Of a DNA stretch of 64,000 nucleotides, positions 46,420 through 58,599 are shown in pieces. A model generated the notes under the pieces. That model worked only from the letters and a program-made list of their open reading frames with translations. It was not told the DNA's origin and made no database searches. The position numbers were made by a program, and so were the translations under genes. Origin of the DNA: Bullera alba. Taxonomy: Eukaryota > Basidiomycota > Tremellomycetes > Tremellales > Bulleraceae. The stretch covers positions 5,853,198-5,917,197 of the forward strand of contig BCIX01000001.1 of the NCBI GenBank assembly GCA_001600095.1, in the 5' to 3' direction. The first letter of the stretch is position 1. Every line of letters begins with the position of its first letter.

Positions 46420-47173
46420 TCATGAAGTTTTGACTGCCTCGCCTTGTGCTGGCGCATCGTCGACCCCGCTCATCTCCATCTTCTTGACAACCTCTTCGAC
46501 CCCTCTCTGCTTGTTGTCAACGCCCAGGCCCGCAGCGCGCTCAGCCTCTGATAGGGTGTATGCGGGGTCACGAAGCTCCTTCAGGCGACGCCTAAGCAAG
46601 CGTCAGCGAGATGCTTCTACTAGGTCGTGAGAGACGCACTTATGAACTTTGCTCTTGGAGTGCGTTCTCAGAGCTGCGTCTGTCTCGCAGTATCTGGTCA
46701 GAGCAGTCAGTATGCCATATTCAACGAAATTCTAAGTTCGCTCCTGCTCACTTGGCACATTCCACACAGTACTGCGTGTCGTTAGCACATCGTTGCAAAG
46801 ACCCATGGGAAGCTGCTCGAAGCTGAAGTCTGGAATCCAGACTCCAGCTTCTTGCAACATCCCCCTCCGTCCGACTCACATGCTGTCCCAATCCTGGCTT
46901 GTCCTCGTCAATGGGCTGAGCCTCATAGTTCAACCTGTTCTTCGGCTTCATATCATCCTGAATCTGATCGAGATCCTTGACACGGGCTCTCGTCCTCGCG
47001 GCTCTTGACACGTCTCTTCTCGCGTGATGCGCTCTAAAAACGGCGTCAGGACTAGCTCAAATCACACGTCCGAATCACTGTAGGAGTGCTCGGTGTCGAG
47101 CGAACAGGAATCCGGGAGGAACTCTCAGCGACGCCTCTGATACACTCACCTTGACCTCCTTAATCGACCCATG
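46420..47173 (-). CDS. BUD20: BUD20, C2H2 zinc-finger 60S ribosome shuttling factor
   Basis: Bud20/ZNF593 is a shuttling factor needed for nuclear export of pre-60S subunits. Five short exons give about 140 residues. It starts MGRLRRSRAHHARRDVSRAARTRARVKDLDQIQDDM, a basic N-terminus followed by the family's RTKDLDQI element. PGLGQHYCVECAKYCETDAALRTHSKSKVHKRRLKEL is the single zinc finger with both cysteines and both histidines, assembled over three exons. The tail RDPAYTLSEAERAAGLGVDN is also diagnostic. It is close to the yeast length. It shares a 309 bp divergent promoter with LSM4, another RNA-processing gene, so co-expression is plausible. Confidence 0.92.
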
Positions 47174-47482
47174 GTAGCTGCTCGTCAGACTCAGTTGAGC
47201 TTGCGAGCAATAACAAAAAATCCTGGACCAGCAGCAGCAGCAGTGAGTGAGCGAGACCAGATGCGGGTGGCAAAAATCAACTTTTCCAATGAGCATGACT
47301 CACGCGGGAGATGACATCGATGATAGATTTGCTTCCGTCTGATGGTCCCAGCTGGTGGACGAGCTGCTGCTTGCTGCTGCTTGCACCTGGTGTTTTGGTG
47401 ACGAGCATGTTCGTGTATCGATATCGATTCAGCCTGATTCAGCGACTTGCAGGTCCACATAGAGGTTCAAGGAGCAACAAAA
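47174..47482. promoter_or_regulatory. Bidirectional promoter, BUD20 / LSM4
   Basis: 309 bp between start codons. It contains two CAG/CTG triplet clusters, at about 47229-47243 and 47361-47385. No TATA box. Confidence 0.5.
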
Positions 47483-48595
47483 AATGGTGAGTAGCTAGTT
47501 TGCGAGCGCGTCCACCCTGGCAGTACAGCTGACGATTTGCAGCTCCCATTAACACTCCTGAATGCCGCTCAAGGCAAACCCATGGTGAGCCAGCTCTGAT
47601 CAGGTCAATCTGTGCAGGCTCGAATGCTGACCAGGCAAATACCATCCCCTTCTTGTCTGCCACTATTCCTACCATGACATTCATCTCCCAACTGTCCTTG
47701 TCAAACGACATGCGGTCGCTGTGACGATGCCTGCAACTCAACCACACGTATCGCCCTCCAGTTGGTCGAGCTGAAAAACGGAGTCACGTTCAACGGCCAT
47801 CTAGTGGAATGCGACAACTTCATGAATGTTACTCTGAGAGAGGTGTATCAGACGTCAGCGGACGGAGAGAGGTTTTGGAAGATGAAGGAGATGTTCATTA
47901 AGGGGAATATAGTGAGTGATCGAGGCGGGATCGTGTGTTTCCCTGGAATCGGTAGGCTCAGGTCTGAAGGAGTCGGGCAAAGGCGGAGAGCTGCACCAAG
48001 GAAAAGGGGCAACTATCACCATGGGTGATGGAACACTGGATGGCTGCGTTCACCAAAGTATCGAATTGTCATCGGATCACAGAGCCGGGCACCGCTGCTG
48101 TAGAAGCCAGACAGATCTAGCCTCTCAAAGCTGGAAACAGCATCGGGACAATGTCTCGCACTCTCGAAGCTTCATTTCACCTCAACGTTCGCATGCTGAC
48201 TCTGACTCCAGATCAAATACTTCAGAATAGCAGACGCGATCTTGGACACGGCGATGGAAGAGCAGGATAAGCAGAGAGCAGCCGGTCGTCAACGTGGTGG
48301 CCCAAGGGGTAAGTGGGGCAAGAGGCTATCACAGTCACGTCCGGGGGCCCTTCTAGAGCTGACGCTGAAGTAGGCGGCCGTGGAGGACCTGGAGCGAGAG
48401 GTGGACCCGGAGGTGAGTGCCTTCGAAATAGCCAGCGCCAGGGAGATATCATGTCGCTAACGATTCATAGGTGCTCGAGGAGGCCCACCATCACGTGGAG
48501 GCGGTCCTACACGAGGAGGACCCGGCGGTGAGCGGGGCAGAGGTGGTGGCCGAGGCGGACCAGGAGGACGAGGCGGCAGAGGGGCGCCCAGATAG
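47483..48595 (+). CDS. LSM4: LSM4, U6 snRNA-associated Sm-like protein
   Basis: LSm4 is a subunit of the Lsm1-7 decapping and Lsm2-8 U6 snRNP rings. Six exons, 47483-47485, 47543-47584, 47762-47911, 48212-48308, 48374-48412 and 48471-48595, give 151 residues in consistent phase. The first coding exon is only the ATG. Sm1 reads [28 protein letters not shown]; Sm2 reads [18 protein letters not shown], matching the family. The C-terminal 50 residues are an RGG tail ([13 protein letters not shown]... GRGGRGAPR), expected for LSm4 and linked to P-body assembly and arginine methylation. BUD20 is divergent and NDUFAF7 convergent. Confidence 0.95.
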
Positions 48596-48839
48596 GACTG
48601 CAGTGGCGGGAAGTAAGATCGCGGGAAGAGCCAAAAGGGGAGAGGAAGCTGGTGGGCGAGTCAGAACCAAAAGGCACCCCCGCACGCCTGGTTCGAGGCA
48701 AGTCCCGTTGAGAAGAAGAGCAGACCTCGCTGTACATCTACACAAACCCCCAAAAGGGTCAGAATCTCCATTTCCGCTGTCATTCGTTATGCAGACAGCT
48801 CAAGATGTTCCTCAAGCTCGAGTGCATAGTTGCAGGAAT

Positions 48840-50845
48840 CTATTGCACTTCTGAGGACGGTCTTTTACTAGTGGCAGCTGAGGGCTGCTCGCTATCCCCC
48901 TGTACCTCCTCGGTCGGAGTCGGCTCGTCCGACTGCTCGACAGGGAAGGGGTAAACTTCACCAGTCGCACCAGCACTCAAGCCCATGATCTTGTATTGAC
49001 CGCCCATGCCCAACGGATCAATGAGCCTCTTGACAGCTAGGGCAATATCTGCTCTCCGCTCCGGTGACCCTGCGCTGTCCAGTAATTTCTGCAATCGAGG
49101 CGCCATACCCAGTGAGATCAAGAACTCCGATTGTGCAATCGGTCCTAGAGCCGTGGTTCCTGGCGAGATTCATCAGCTCTAGTCATATCAACACCTCTTG
49201 CGGGTGCGGCTGAGCCCAGCACGCGGCTCATGATCGCACTCACCGGTCCCGGCAAGCGCTTCTTGGAGATACTTGAAGTCGACATTGGCCGTCAGATCGG
49301 AAGAACCGGGTCGGTCAAAAATATCCACAATCTTATGCTGTCTAAACGCCTGCCAAACTATTAGCCCAGATCCTCGCCTACACTTGGCGCCCCTTCTTTG
49401 GCGTTCATCGGAAGTGGTGACTCGCCCTGAAGCTAGACCCAAAGACTTTGTCATCCCCGTAATCCACGACAAGTCCCGCCCCACCGGAGCTGAGCAACTC
49501 TCCGACTTTGCGCATAATCTTGTAACTGTCCTGTGAGACTTCTATCCGGGTGCCAACGGGAAGAGCGGCGAAACGTGGTGAAGAGGCAGACAAGACCGTG
49601 GAAAGGGGTGTACTCTCGCGGGAGATGGCTAGTCGTAATCCGCTTCCAGGGGATTCGGTGGGAAGGCTGTTGTGAGAATACGGATTGTGTCAGGAAGCGT
49701 ACAGGGAGCAAGAGCGTCCGAGAAGGTCTGGTACTCACCCAGGAGAGAACGCCGGATGGAGGTCTACCAGGACTTCCCTGTACCCTTCTTCAGTTTTCTG
49801 ACCAAAGGAATTAGCAATCCGATATCACGTCGGACTGTAAACCTTGGCCTACCTCGAAGAGGTTTATTGGCATGGCATCGAAGAACTCGTGTGCGATGAG
49901 CATAGTGAAATCGTCGGCTAGAGTGGTGACGCGTCAGCAACCCGGCTAAGGCAGAGGCGGACTCCACTGACACGCCGGAACATCCTCTAGCCTATCGTTC
50001 CAGTGCAACTGTATACCCCTTGGCTCGCACCGAGGGGCCAGCTTGTCCGATTGGAGCTTTTGCATCTTTTCGCTATTTTCCACCAAATAGATCTCTTTGA
50101 TCGATGAAGCGATGGCCGGGAACGTTGATAGGGTCTGGAAGAGTGCTCTTATCAGCAACAACACTATCTTATGATCCTATTTGCCCACCCTGAGGACATC
50201 CTCCATGAGCGTCCCTCTGCCGGGACCAAGTTCGACGATCCTACACCGTTTGGGACTTCCAGCGGCCATGTATCGCGTCAAGAGCCATATCGCCACGAGC
50301 TAAGTGCGGCATGTTAGTTAGCTTTAGTACGAGCGGCGTGTGAGAGTGATACAGTGCCAGGCTCACCTCGCCAAAGATCTGGGATATCTCGGGAGAAGTG
50401 ATGAAATCGCCCTTTGCGCCGAAGACGTCTCCTTGGGCGTAGTACCCTTCCGTAGGGTGGGACAGGCAGAATTGCATATATCTCGAAATGGGAAAGGGTC
50501 CCGTTATCTATGATCCTCTTCGTCAGCACACAGACACCTTCATCATGGTCGGGGGCCTGGCCAACTCACCCGGATCGAGTCGCGGAGGATTTTGGCCAGG
50601 TGACCGCCCGTCTCTGATGATGGCACTTCTTGCTTCTCCCCTGAAGGTCTCACAGCCGACGGTGTTGACGGCACAGGCGATATTGTTGACGATGGACCCG
50701 CTTGCGAGAGACCAGCCTTGGGTGCCGTGTTGTCGTTGTTCTCTCCAGTCGTGAGGCATCGTCGGCAGAGGGGGGCGATAGGTCGTAGTCGGGCAGATGA
50801 GCCCAGGAGCCCTCGAGATGCTCTCAGTGACCGTGTAAAAGTCAT
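48840..50845 (-). CDS. NDUFAF7: NDUFAF7, mitochondrial protein arginine methyltransferase (complex I assembly)
   Basis: A matrix SAM-dependent enzyme that dimethylates an arginine of the 49-kDa complex I subunit. About seven exons. The N-terminus [22 protein letters not shown] is basic and lacks acids, a good mitochondrial presequence. Next come [41 protein letters not shown], the conserved family opening, then [16 protein letters not shown], the SAM-binding motif. [23 protein letters not shown] and [12 protein letters not shown] follow, with a late [14 protein letters not shown] and [14 protein letters not shown]. All family blocks are present. It is head-to-head with REX3 across 339 bp. Its presence implies a functional NADH:ubiquinone complex I. 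Confidence 0.92.
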
Positions 50846-51184
50846 TGAGAATCGAGACGGCTTGGTTCAGTCAGTACTGTCACACTCTACCGTTGCTGGA
50901 ATTCGAGATGGGGATCGTTGATCGGCACGAGCACAGAGCAGCTTGAGAGGCGAGAGCAGGAGACCCGTTGACCTTCGCCGACTTTTGGCTGCGATCGAAG
51001 AATGTGGAGCCCCACATTGTTGACAAAATTAGCCAGTTGCTGCAGGACTGCACAGTGCACAGGGTACTGAGCGCCGAGCGCTGATCTGCGAGCTGTGTTC
51101 CTGCTCTCTTCGTCACCTTGGCAATAATCGATGCTCAAGACCGCTTCGACGGCGGCACGACATCTCAAGAGGTCTTCGAGCGGG
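50846..51184. promoter_or_regulatory. Bidirectional promoter, NDUFAF7 / REX3
   Basis: 339 bp between start codons. No TATA or repeat was seen. Confidence 0.45.
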
Positions 51185-53275
51185 ATGTTCAAGCCCCTAG
51201 GTCTGTTGAGCGGGTATCAATGCTCAGACTCGCCATGTCGCCGTCTTCACTGTTTCTTCAATCACGGCGAGTCTTCCAAAGCGCCTCAACTACAATGGGA
51301 GTTGAAGCGGAAAGCCTCGGACATATCAGCCGAGGTGTCTGCTAAGAGAAATACACATTCATTGGCGGGGAACCCAGCAAAGGTGGTTCCACCGAGACAA
51401 GGCGTTGCTGCAAAGGTACAGCCAGCGGCGAAGGCTAGGCCGATATCGCCGACGAGAGTGGAGATAGGAGCGAGAGGTACCCCATCGTCGGTCATTTCTG
51501 GATCAAAGTCCTCGACAGCAGTGAGACCCACGGGTATCGTTAGCAAGCCTCAGGTAACAGAAGACTGCTATGTTGGTCTGCCCTGCTGATAGCCTGGATA
51601 GACGACACCCAGACCTGGCCCGGCAAAGCCTGCTTCTGTGCTTAGCGGAAGCCCCAGTGTCAAGGCACATCTGGAACCGCTTTCAGTGCCTAAAACCAAC
51701 CTACAGCTTTCGCCTCAGCCATGGACAGACAGGCAGAAAGCTCGTAAGTGCGACCCATTGATCTGGCTTGGGTCGTCTGTTGAATGAGCGAAAACAGTGC
51801 AGACTATCTTCGGCCAATACACAAAGCTCGTATGTTGCCAGAAGGCGCTATGAGAGACGTTGGGGCAAGTGGCTGATTCCCATTCTCAGTTCGCTGCAGT
51901 ACTGCCATCCGCTCCGGATCTCGCGCATACGACATCACTGGCCGAAGAGGCGGAAATTTCTGCTACTTCTTCCGCCAATTTACGGGTGTACAAAACCGCT
52001 ATTCATCAAGCTGCCGTCTCGATATCAAGGAGGCCGCCCCCCGATACTCTCACCCATCCGTCCGTCGGGACCATCAAGCAGTCCAGGGTCAAGCATGAAG
52101 CCATTGCCACTATCAAAGCGAGCAAACCGTCTCGCGATCGGATCGAGCAGTACTGCCTCAGCACCGAAGAGCTCATCGAATGGGGATTCCCCAATCCGAC
52201 TGATGAGAACCTGGTGACAAATGGAGGCGAAGAGCCTGATTTGGAGGGATCCAGTCAAAAGTGCCATCGGTGCAAAGTCCTTTTTGTGGTCGACTCGAAG
52301 AATCTGGAAAGTCGGATGGGCGAGTGCAGCCATCATTATGGCAAACTAAGACCCGAACGGGTGGAAGGGATGCGCAAATGGCTGTATACGTGTTGCAAGC
52401 GGGAGCGAGGGGGTGCTGGATGTGAAGATGGTGTTCACGCCTTTAGAGAGGAAGACGACTTCTATTTGCACAGGCGGAAGGGGTTCAGGAGGGTCAATCA
52501 GATAACGAGCAAAGGAGGTGGATGGCTAGACGTAGTGGCGATGGACTGTGAGATGGTTTGTAAGTGGATATGAGAAGTGAGACTGGGGCAATCGCTGACA
52601 TGCCCGCCATGCAGCTACTACCTCTGGCAGCTCGTTAGCAAGAGTTACAATCGTAGATGAGGATGGCGGTATATTGTTGGATGAACTGGTCAGGCAGACT
52701 GTGCCAGTGCTGTGAGTGGCTAGGCTGGGGCAATAGACGAGCTCGACTGATGGATCATCAGTGATCTCAACACGCGGTTCTCGGGTGTGACGCCGGGACA
52801 GCTCGAATCTGCGGTTATGGACCTCGAGGCTGTCAGATCGGCTGCATGTGTGTTCATTGGCCCAGAGACCATCATAGTCGGGCATGGGTGAGTGAGAAGA
52901 GGGTCACCTTCGGAATGAGCCGACGACTTACCGCGATGTGACAGCCTGGAGAACGATCTCAGAGCTCTGCGATTGATGCATGATAAAGTGATCGACACGG
53001 CGGTCGTAAGTTGCCGATCCACCCTTGCACTGTCGATGAGCTGATGGCGCTTAGCTCTTCCCTCATGACAAGGGCAAACCTTTCCGCAGACCCCTGCGCG
53101 ATATGTGAGTGCCAGTGATCAGGATTCCCGTGCCCGACTGACGGCAATTGGTCGTAGTGTCAAAGAGACATTGGGTTACTTCATCCAGGATAGGACGGCT
53201 GATCTGGGACACAGCTCGGCTGAGGATGCCAAAGCGACTCTAGACGTTCTGAAATGGAAGGTCCGGACAGAGTAG
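51185..53275 (+). CDS. REX3: REX3-type RNA exonuclease (DEDDh) with N-terminal CCCH finger
   Basis: A 3'-5' exoribonuclease of the Rex1/Rex3 group, which trims RNase MRP and other small RNAs in yeast. The N-terminus MFKPLGLLSGYQCSDSPCRRLHCFFNH is a C-x4-C-x4-C-x3-H finger. Small introns at about 51555-51602, 51740-51796 and 51830-51889 join a disordered region to RQKALQTIFGQYTKL and the helical middle (ANLRVYKTAIHQA). The exonuclease domain has MDCEMV (first D/E pair) with SSLARVTIVDEDG, NTRFSGVTP, then IIVGHGLENDLRALRL (second D), VIDTAVLFPHDKGKPFRR and GHSSAEDAKATLDVLKWKV (H and last D). All four acidic residues and the histidine are in place. It ends at TAG 53273-53275. Confidence 0.88.
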
Positions 53276-53592
53276 TCGACGTGAGACGCGTATTTGTATG
53301 ATGAACATCAATGGGCTGCCTGCAGGAATCCGGCGGATGACGGACCGAGTGCCGATGGTGCCGAGAGTCTGATCGATGACCTCCACCTTCGATGTCCCCG
53401 TAGACTCTGACATCACGACCAACGGCAGGCTGAGTATTAGCTGGCTGCATTCGATGACCGTGCCCATCGATTGAGTCATGCATGCGGTCAGGCGATGGCG
53501 CTGCTGCCGTGCTTGTCGTCATAAGGACAGGTGGCATCTGTCATACAATCACACGACCCCATTCTGTTCCGTCGTTTGAAACCGGTCCAACG
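53276..53592. other. Intergenic region between REX3 and the SDR gene
   Basis: 317 bp between tandem plus-strand genes. Nothing distinctive was seen. Confidence 0.4.
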
Positions 53593-55149
53593 ATGTCATC
53601 ACTCAGGACCGCTAGCCGAATAATAGTCACAAAGACAGTTCTGCCCAGAGTATCTCTCTTCTCTAGACAGCTCTCTATCAGAAGCACCGACCGCCTCACG
53701 ATTCAACCAAAGCTCAACTCTATAAGTCAAACCGCAAGCGCAAGGCACAATAGCACAATGAGCGACCACTCTCATCTCGAAGCCGCCCAGCTCTTCAGCT
53801 GCAAGGGCCTCACTGCCGTCGTCACCGGTGAGTCGTCGGCTGATAGTGTCACAGAAGATAACGGGACGGTTTTGCTAATGTTCTTCTAGGCGGTGGTACA
53901 GGAGTCGGACTTATGATCACCCTTGGTCTCGTCAAAAACGGAGCGAAAGTCTTCATCACCTCCCGAAATATCGAGAAGCTGCAGGACGTGGCTGAGAAGT
54001 ATCCCGGAGAGATCATCCCGTCAGTCTGACCACACCCAGTGATATCCACCTCGTGCTCATGTCTGGCCAGTGTCCAGGGCGATCTGTCCAACAAAGAGGG
54101 TATCATCAAAGTGTACGACGAAATCGCCAAGCAATCTCCAGAGGGAATCAACATCTTGTCAGTTTGTTAACTGATGTTAATCAAGCAGACGCTCCGAACA
54201 CCGCTGATGAGGGTGATGATAGGGTGAACAACGCTGGAATCGCTGGAGAAGGCTCGAGAGAGGGGTACGAGGCAACACCGACGGACGATGCGGAAAAGTT
54301 CAAAGCTCAACTCTGGAAATCAGAATTCGACGAATGGTCCGATATCTACAGGACCAACGTGATTGCGTACTACGTGAGTGTGACGATTTGCCATGACAAT
54401 GACGAGCAGGTCCTGACTCCTGATCGTGACTTGGTAGTTCACCTCCGCCGCCTTCCTCCCTTTGCTCAGCAAAGCCGCAAAGTCGACCAAGGGATACGCC
54501 TCGCAGATCATCAACGTTTCTTCCATTTCTGGTATACTGAAATCCGCTTCTGGAGGGCAATTCGCCTACGCTGGCAGCAAGGACGCGATTGTTCAGGTAG
54601 GTCGGGCTCGCAGTAGATGTGTAGAGCCATGGGTGACTGTGGTCAAGCTGTGAGTGGCGGTGCTGACTTCTGTTTCCAGTTGAGCAAAGTCCTCGCTCAG
54701 GAGTTCCTCCCTCTCAAAATTCGAGTGAACCAGATCGCTGTGAGTTACAGTCCCGTGGCGATGGCAGGGGATGGCCACTTGTCACAAATTGTGCTCGATA
54801 TCAAATTTTTGCTGACAGGTACGTTGAAGCCTGGAATCTTCCCATCCCAGATGACTGCGGGTGACTCTGATCCGGAAACTCACAAGTCATCACTCGAAGG
54901 AACGGGCAAAGGAGAGAAACTACCCGCCGGTCGACCCGGTGCCGAGGCAGACATGGCCGCTTCGGCCCTTTATCTCGCCTCATATGGTGGAGTCTTGTGA
55001 GTCTCTCCTTCTAGCTTTGCGCATTCCAAGCAGCAGATAGATCAATTTGAACAATCGGTGGCTGAATTTGATTATTCTCGTACAGCCTCAACGGACAGCT
55101 CGTTCACCCTGACGGCGGTGCCACGGTACAAAACCCTTCGTCGCTCTAG
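53593..55149 (+). CDS. Short-chain dehydrogenase/reductase, probably mitochondrial
   Basis: A classical SDR oxidoreductase; the nearest group is the RhlG-like/3-oxoacyl reductase-type fungal SDRs, and the substrate is unknown. About eight exons, roughly 345 residues from ATG 53593. The first 55 residues (MSSLRTASRIIVTKTVLPRVSLFSRQL onward) are R/S/T-rich with no acids near the start, like a mitochondrial presequence. A shorter cytosolic form could start at MSDHSHLEAAQLF (ATG 53758). The catalytic domain has TGGGTGVG (NAD(P) binding, restored by splicing), VNNAGIAG, IINVSSISG with the catalytic Ser region, and YAGSKDA (YxxxK). Then come LAQEFLPLKIRVNQIAPGIFPSQMT and a late FLNGQLVHPDGG. Confidence 0.85.
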
Positions 55150-57400
55150 GCCTCTCTTAGGAGCTCTTAGGCCAACTCAGAGATCGGGAGTGACATACCC
55201 GAGAGCTAGATAAGTTGAATAGAGTTGGGCGGTGATCGAGGTGGAAAGGGTGAATGTACCGCGGGAAAGGTGATGTAGCGATACTCGGATCAAGTTCGTG
55301 ACTTATGCAACAACTGAGAAGGTTTGAAGACGACTTAGATGAGTCATACTGCGCCACGATTCATCATCAGCCTTAAGGCTGCGGAATGCGCATTGAAGAC
55401 TGCAGGCTAGGTGCTTTCTGCCGAGATTCTGGGAAGCATTGACAGCGTCTGTAGACAATGAACTGCGTGACAAGCATAGCGGTCCGTGGAATACGGGCTA
55501 CAAGGTACGGGGATCGTACGCCGCGAGCTACTGGTTCGTTGTGCCATTTGCGCTCAGCATGTTCCCACATTCCCATGCTCTCGGTGGAGCCAGTGTAGGT
55601 CAGTATCACATGCAAACTATATGCCTCCCGCTAATGTCCCCAATCTCCATGATTCATCATGATGCTGGACGCTACTGAACGAGCAGTGGTCACGGAGGAT
55701 GGTTCATTCGCCGAACTTAAGGTCAGGGCGAGGATGAGAGAGTTAGCCAGCAATTCGACACTGGACATGAGAATGGATGTGGAGCCAAGACAAACTTTGC
55801 AGGCGTTCTATCGTACTCGTCGGCCGACAGGCTATAGCTGGGACTTCGGGAAGTGGAGTTGACAAGTCCTGGCTCACTGACACAGTTGTATGATGGCATC
55901 AGGTAGTCACCTAATAGTCGGTAGTGCGGTTACGTGCATTGGAGCAAGTTATAGTATTGAGTTGGCCTTCTAGTTGGCTATGCCGTGCGATGCCGTGGTA
56001 CAATGCCGTGGTAAAATACACTGTAAAAGTACTATGGGACGCGTCCACCTGCGTCCACCTGCGTCCACCCGTCAGGGTGATCAGCAGCCGAGACTGATAG
56101 GAGAGGATAGGCGCAAGAGAAATCAAGGATGCAGGAGGATCCAAGATAGAGCAGGGTGATTGCGTGGCGCAGACTTGCAGACGGCTATAGACAGGCATTG
56201 AGAGACTATTGAGCGGCATTTCCAGCTCGCTGCGGCTTGGCAGGTCTGGCAGGGTCTGGCCTTCCAAAGCTTCTCGGCAGACAGCCGCGACCGTCCCTAC
56301 ACGTGGGCTGATTCCAACCAGTCCCTTCAGGTAAGCAGTCGCTGTGACGGGATGGTGACTGATGGTGACAACTGACATGTTAGCTCAATGCTCATGGTAG
56401 TAGCCTGTAGTAGCTGGTGACAGCGGCTGGTGCTGGCAGGTGCTGGCAGATGACAGCAGGTGACAGCCTGTGACAGAAGCTGTCTGCCTGCCTCGGCCCC
56501 TGCTGCCCGAGCATATCAGCGCAGGCCAGAGTTGGCTAGTATAGTAGAGTATAGTATATGCCTGTATATGCCCGATGATCTCCGAGCATTCTAAAGCTTC
56601 TATCCGCCTTTATTGCGTGTGGCGTCGAAGGGCGTCGAGGGTCCTCGAGGGTCCTGGAAGGTCGGAAGCGATTAGGCATATGAGACTTAGATGCGAGGCA
56701 CGCATAGAACATCTGTCCAGGGAGGTTAAAGCAGGGATTCGCTGGAACAGGCTGGAACTCGCTGCGAGTTGGGCATGATGAGCTATGAAGAGCTATGAAG
56801 AGGCAGAAGAGGCATGAAGCTGCGGGAAGAGTCTGAAGGGAGACAGAGGGAGACAGAGGGAGACGAAGAGGCGGCGCAACCCTGACACCCGCACGGACGT
56901 CAGGAACAAATTGATCGGCCTTATCTCCGCTTTTCTACCGCAAGAGGTCGTAAGCCTCAACCCGTGCTCTTATCCGAAACACGATAGACTGCCTGCGTCT
57001 GTCTGCGCAGTGGTGCTCTAGTGCTCTCCCAATCCCGAGCTGCGACGCGGGACAGCGTGACCAGCGGACATGCTCCAATCGGGCACACGGGGAGGAGCGG
57101 TTCAGCAGCCTTGCTCGGGTGAGTGGAGATTACTGGACAGATGACCAGATCAGTGACGCCCTGTGACGGCCCGACAGGTGACGCTGTGAGCTGCTGTGAG
57201 ATCTGCGGAGAGCACGACGCCCAAGCATGCATCTTAAGCGTACCGTATCTTTGCATCTATCAGTTATCCTTACCGTCACATGACTTAAAGTACGCCATCG
57301 ACAGCCAGCGACAGACCTCCTGAGACCTTGTGACCTCTGGTAGCCTCTGGTCTGGGCGGGCTTCACGTTATTGCGTGCGTTACTCTGTACACGTGTTATC
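55150..57400. other. 2.2 kb non-coding region rich in short tandem duplications
   Basis: No open frame here looks like protein. From about 55.9 kb on, the sequence is dense in adjacent direct repeats of 8-14 bp. Examples are GCGTCCACCT three times (56041-56070), GCTATGAAGA twice (56781-56800), GACAGAGGGA (56841-56860), near-copies of GGTGCTGGCA around 56430, and GGGTCCT/GGTCCT around 56640. This could be a long promoter, an unannotated non-coding transcript, or a decayed region. Confidence 0.5.
56041..56070. repeat. 10-bp tandem repeat, three copies
   Basis: GCGTCCACCT, GCGTCCACCT and GCGTCCACCC in a row, inside the repeat-rich non-coding stretch. Confidence 0.95.
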
Positions 57401-58599
57401 TACACCCTTTCACCAGCTCTCACCCTCCTTGGCTCAGCCCTGTCCCCCTTCCAGACCCCCACATGTCTCTCGATCACGCCTTGTGAGCCCTCAGAGTGTC
57501 AGAGACACTCTCAAACCAATCAAATAGGCACCGAGGGAGGTAGTCACTTCTCGCCCGCTCATTAAGCCTCTTCCCTGTTCCTGCTCTTACCCTATCCCCC
57601 GTGCTAGCCCGTGCTGCCGAAGCACCGAGGACGAGGCCGAACCTTGTCCCGCACCGCACCCCGTCCGTGCTCTCGTCATCTCCAAGGTTTTGGCTCTCCT
57701 GTGTTTCAACAACGCTCTATCGCTCGACATCTCTGTTCCAGAATGCATCGGGTACCCTCGTCCGTCCTCGTTCATGAGGCGCATCCTCCTAAGTGGAGCC
57801 TCTTGCCGTCCTGTCCTGCCGCAGGAACGACGGGTGGGCTCCGCGTAACATCAAGCATGCTATCGAGTAACAACGTTTCTGCTAGGCACTCGAGCAAGCT
57901 AGCTTCCTCCTCACCGTTTCATGTTTTATAGTGGATCCCAAATCTCAATCTCGACCGCCCCCGCACCCCGCCACGTCCTACACTCTTACAATCAACCACT
58001 GATTGGATTCCCAGCCAGCCCCTCCCCCTCTCTTGTCGAGATCTCTTGCATTATCTCCCCTCACTTCTCTCTCTCTCTCTCGCTCTTGGTTTCAACCCAC
58101 CACGTCGAGCCTTCCGCAAGACAGTCTCTTATAAACAAACCGCTGTCTCTCCATCGTACCAATCTCGCCTGCTGGACACCGACAAGACCAGTGACCGACT
58201 CGTCAATCCACCTGGTCCTCTTCAACATCTCGACAACCTCAATCCAGACCAGCTAGGAGACACTGGACGCAACCTCGACAGGCTCGATCAAACCAGCATC
58301 AAGCGACAACAGCTCATCGACAACCACGTCTGGATCGCTATCTATCCTCCAGCCAGAACTGGTGCCAGCCGTCTAGATCATCGTGAGTGCTGTGGTCAAT
58401 GACTGAGAAGATCAGTAGCTGATCACTCCTCTCGTCGCCATCAACTCCTCTACCATCCTTCGCACGTTGCCAACTCCACGTCTTACCCTCCTCCTCCTCC
58501 TCCTCACACCTTGTCACTATCAACTGGTCACCATACGATCAAACGCGTCGCGTTCAACCTCCTCGACCTACACTTCACCATGCTGCTCCACCAGTCACC
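57400..58599 (+). promoter_or_regulatory. Long pyrimidine-rich leader/promoter of the H2C2 gene
   Basis: 1.2 kb upstream of the start codon with strongly C/T-rich plus-strand composition, including a CT microsatellite at about 58065-58080 and a CCTCCT run near 58490. Typical donors such as CGTGAGTGCTG near 58382 suggest at least one leader intron. Many upstream ATGs are present; one (58580, ATGCTGCTCC) overlaps the main start in another frame. Long leaders with uORFs are typical of fungal developmental regulators. Confidence 0.5.

Noticed and set aside
55659..55862. 67-codon plus-strand open frame in the repeat-rich intergenic region
   Set aside because: Short, intronless, no conserved pattern; cannot be separated from chance.
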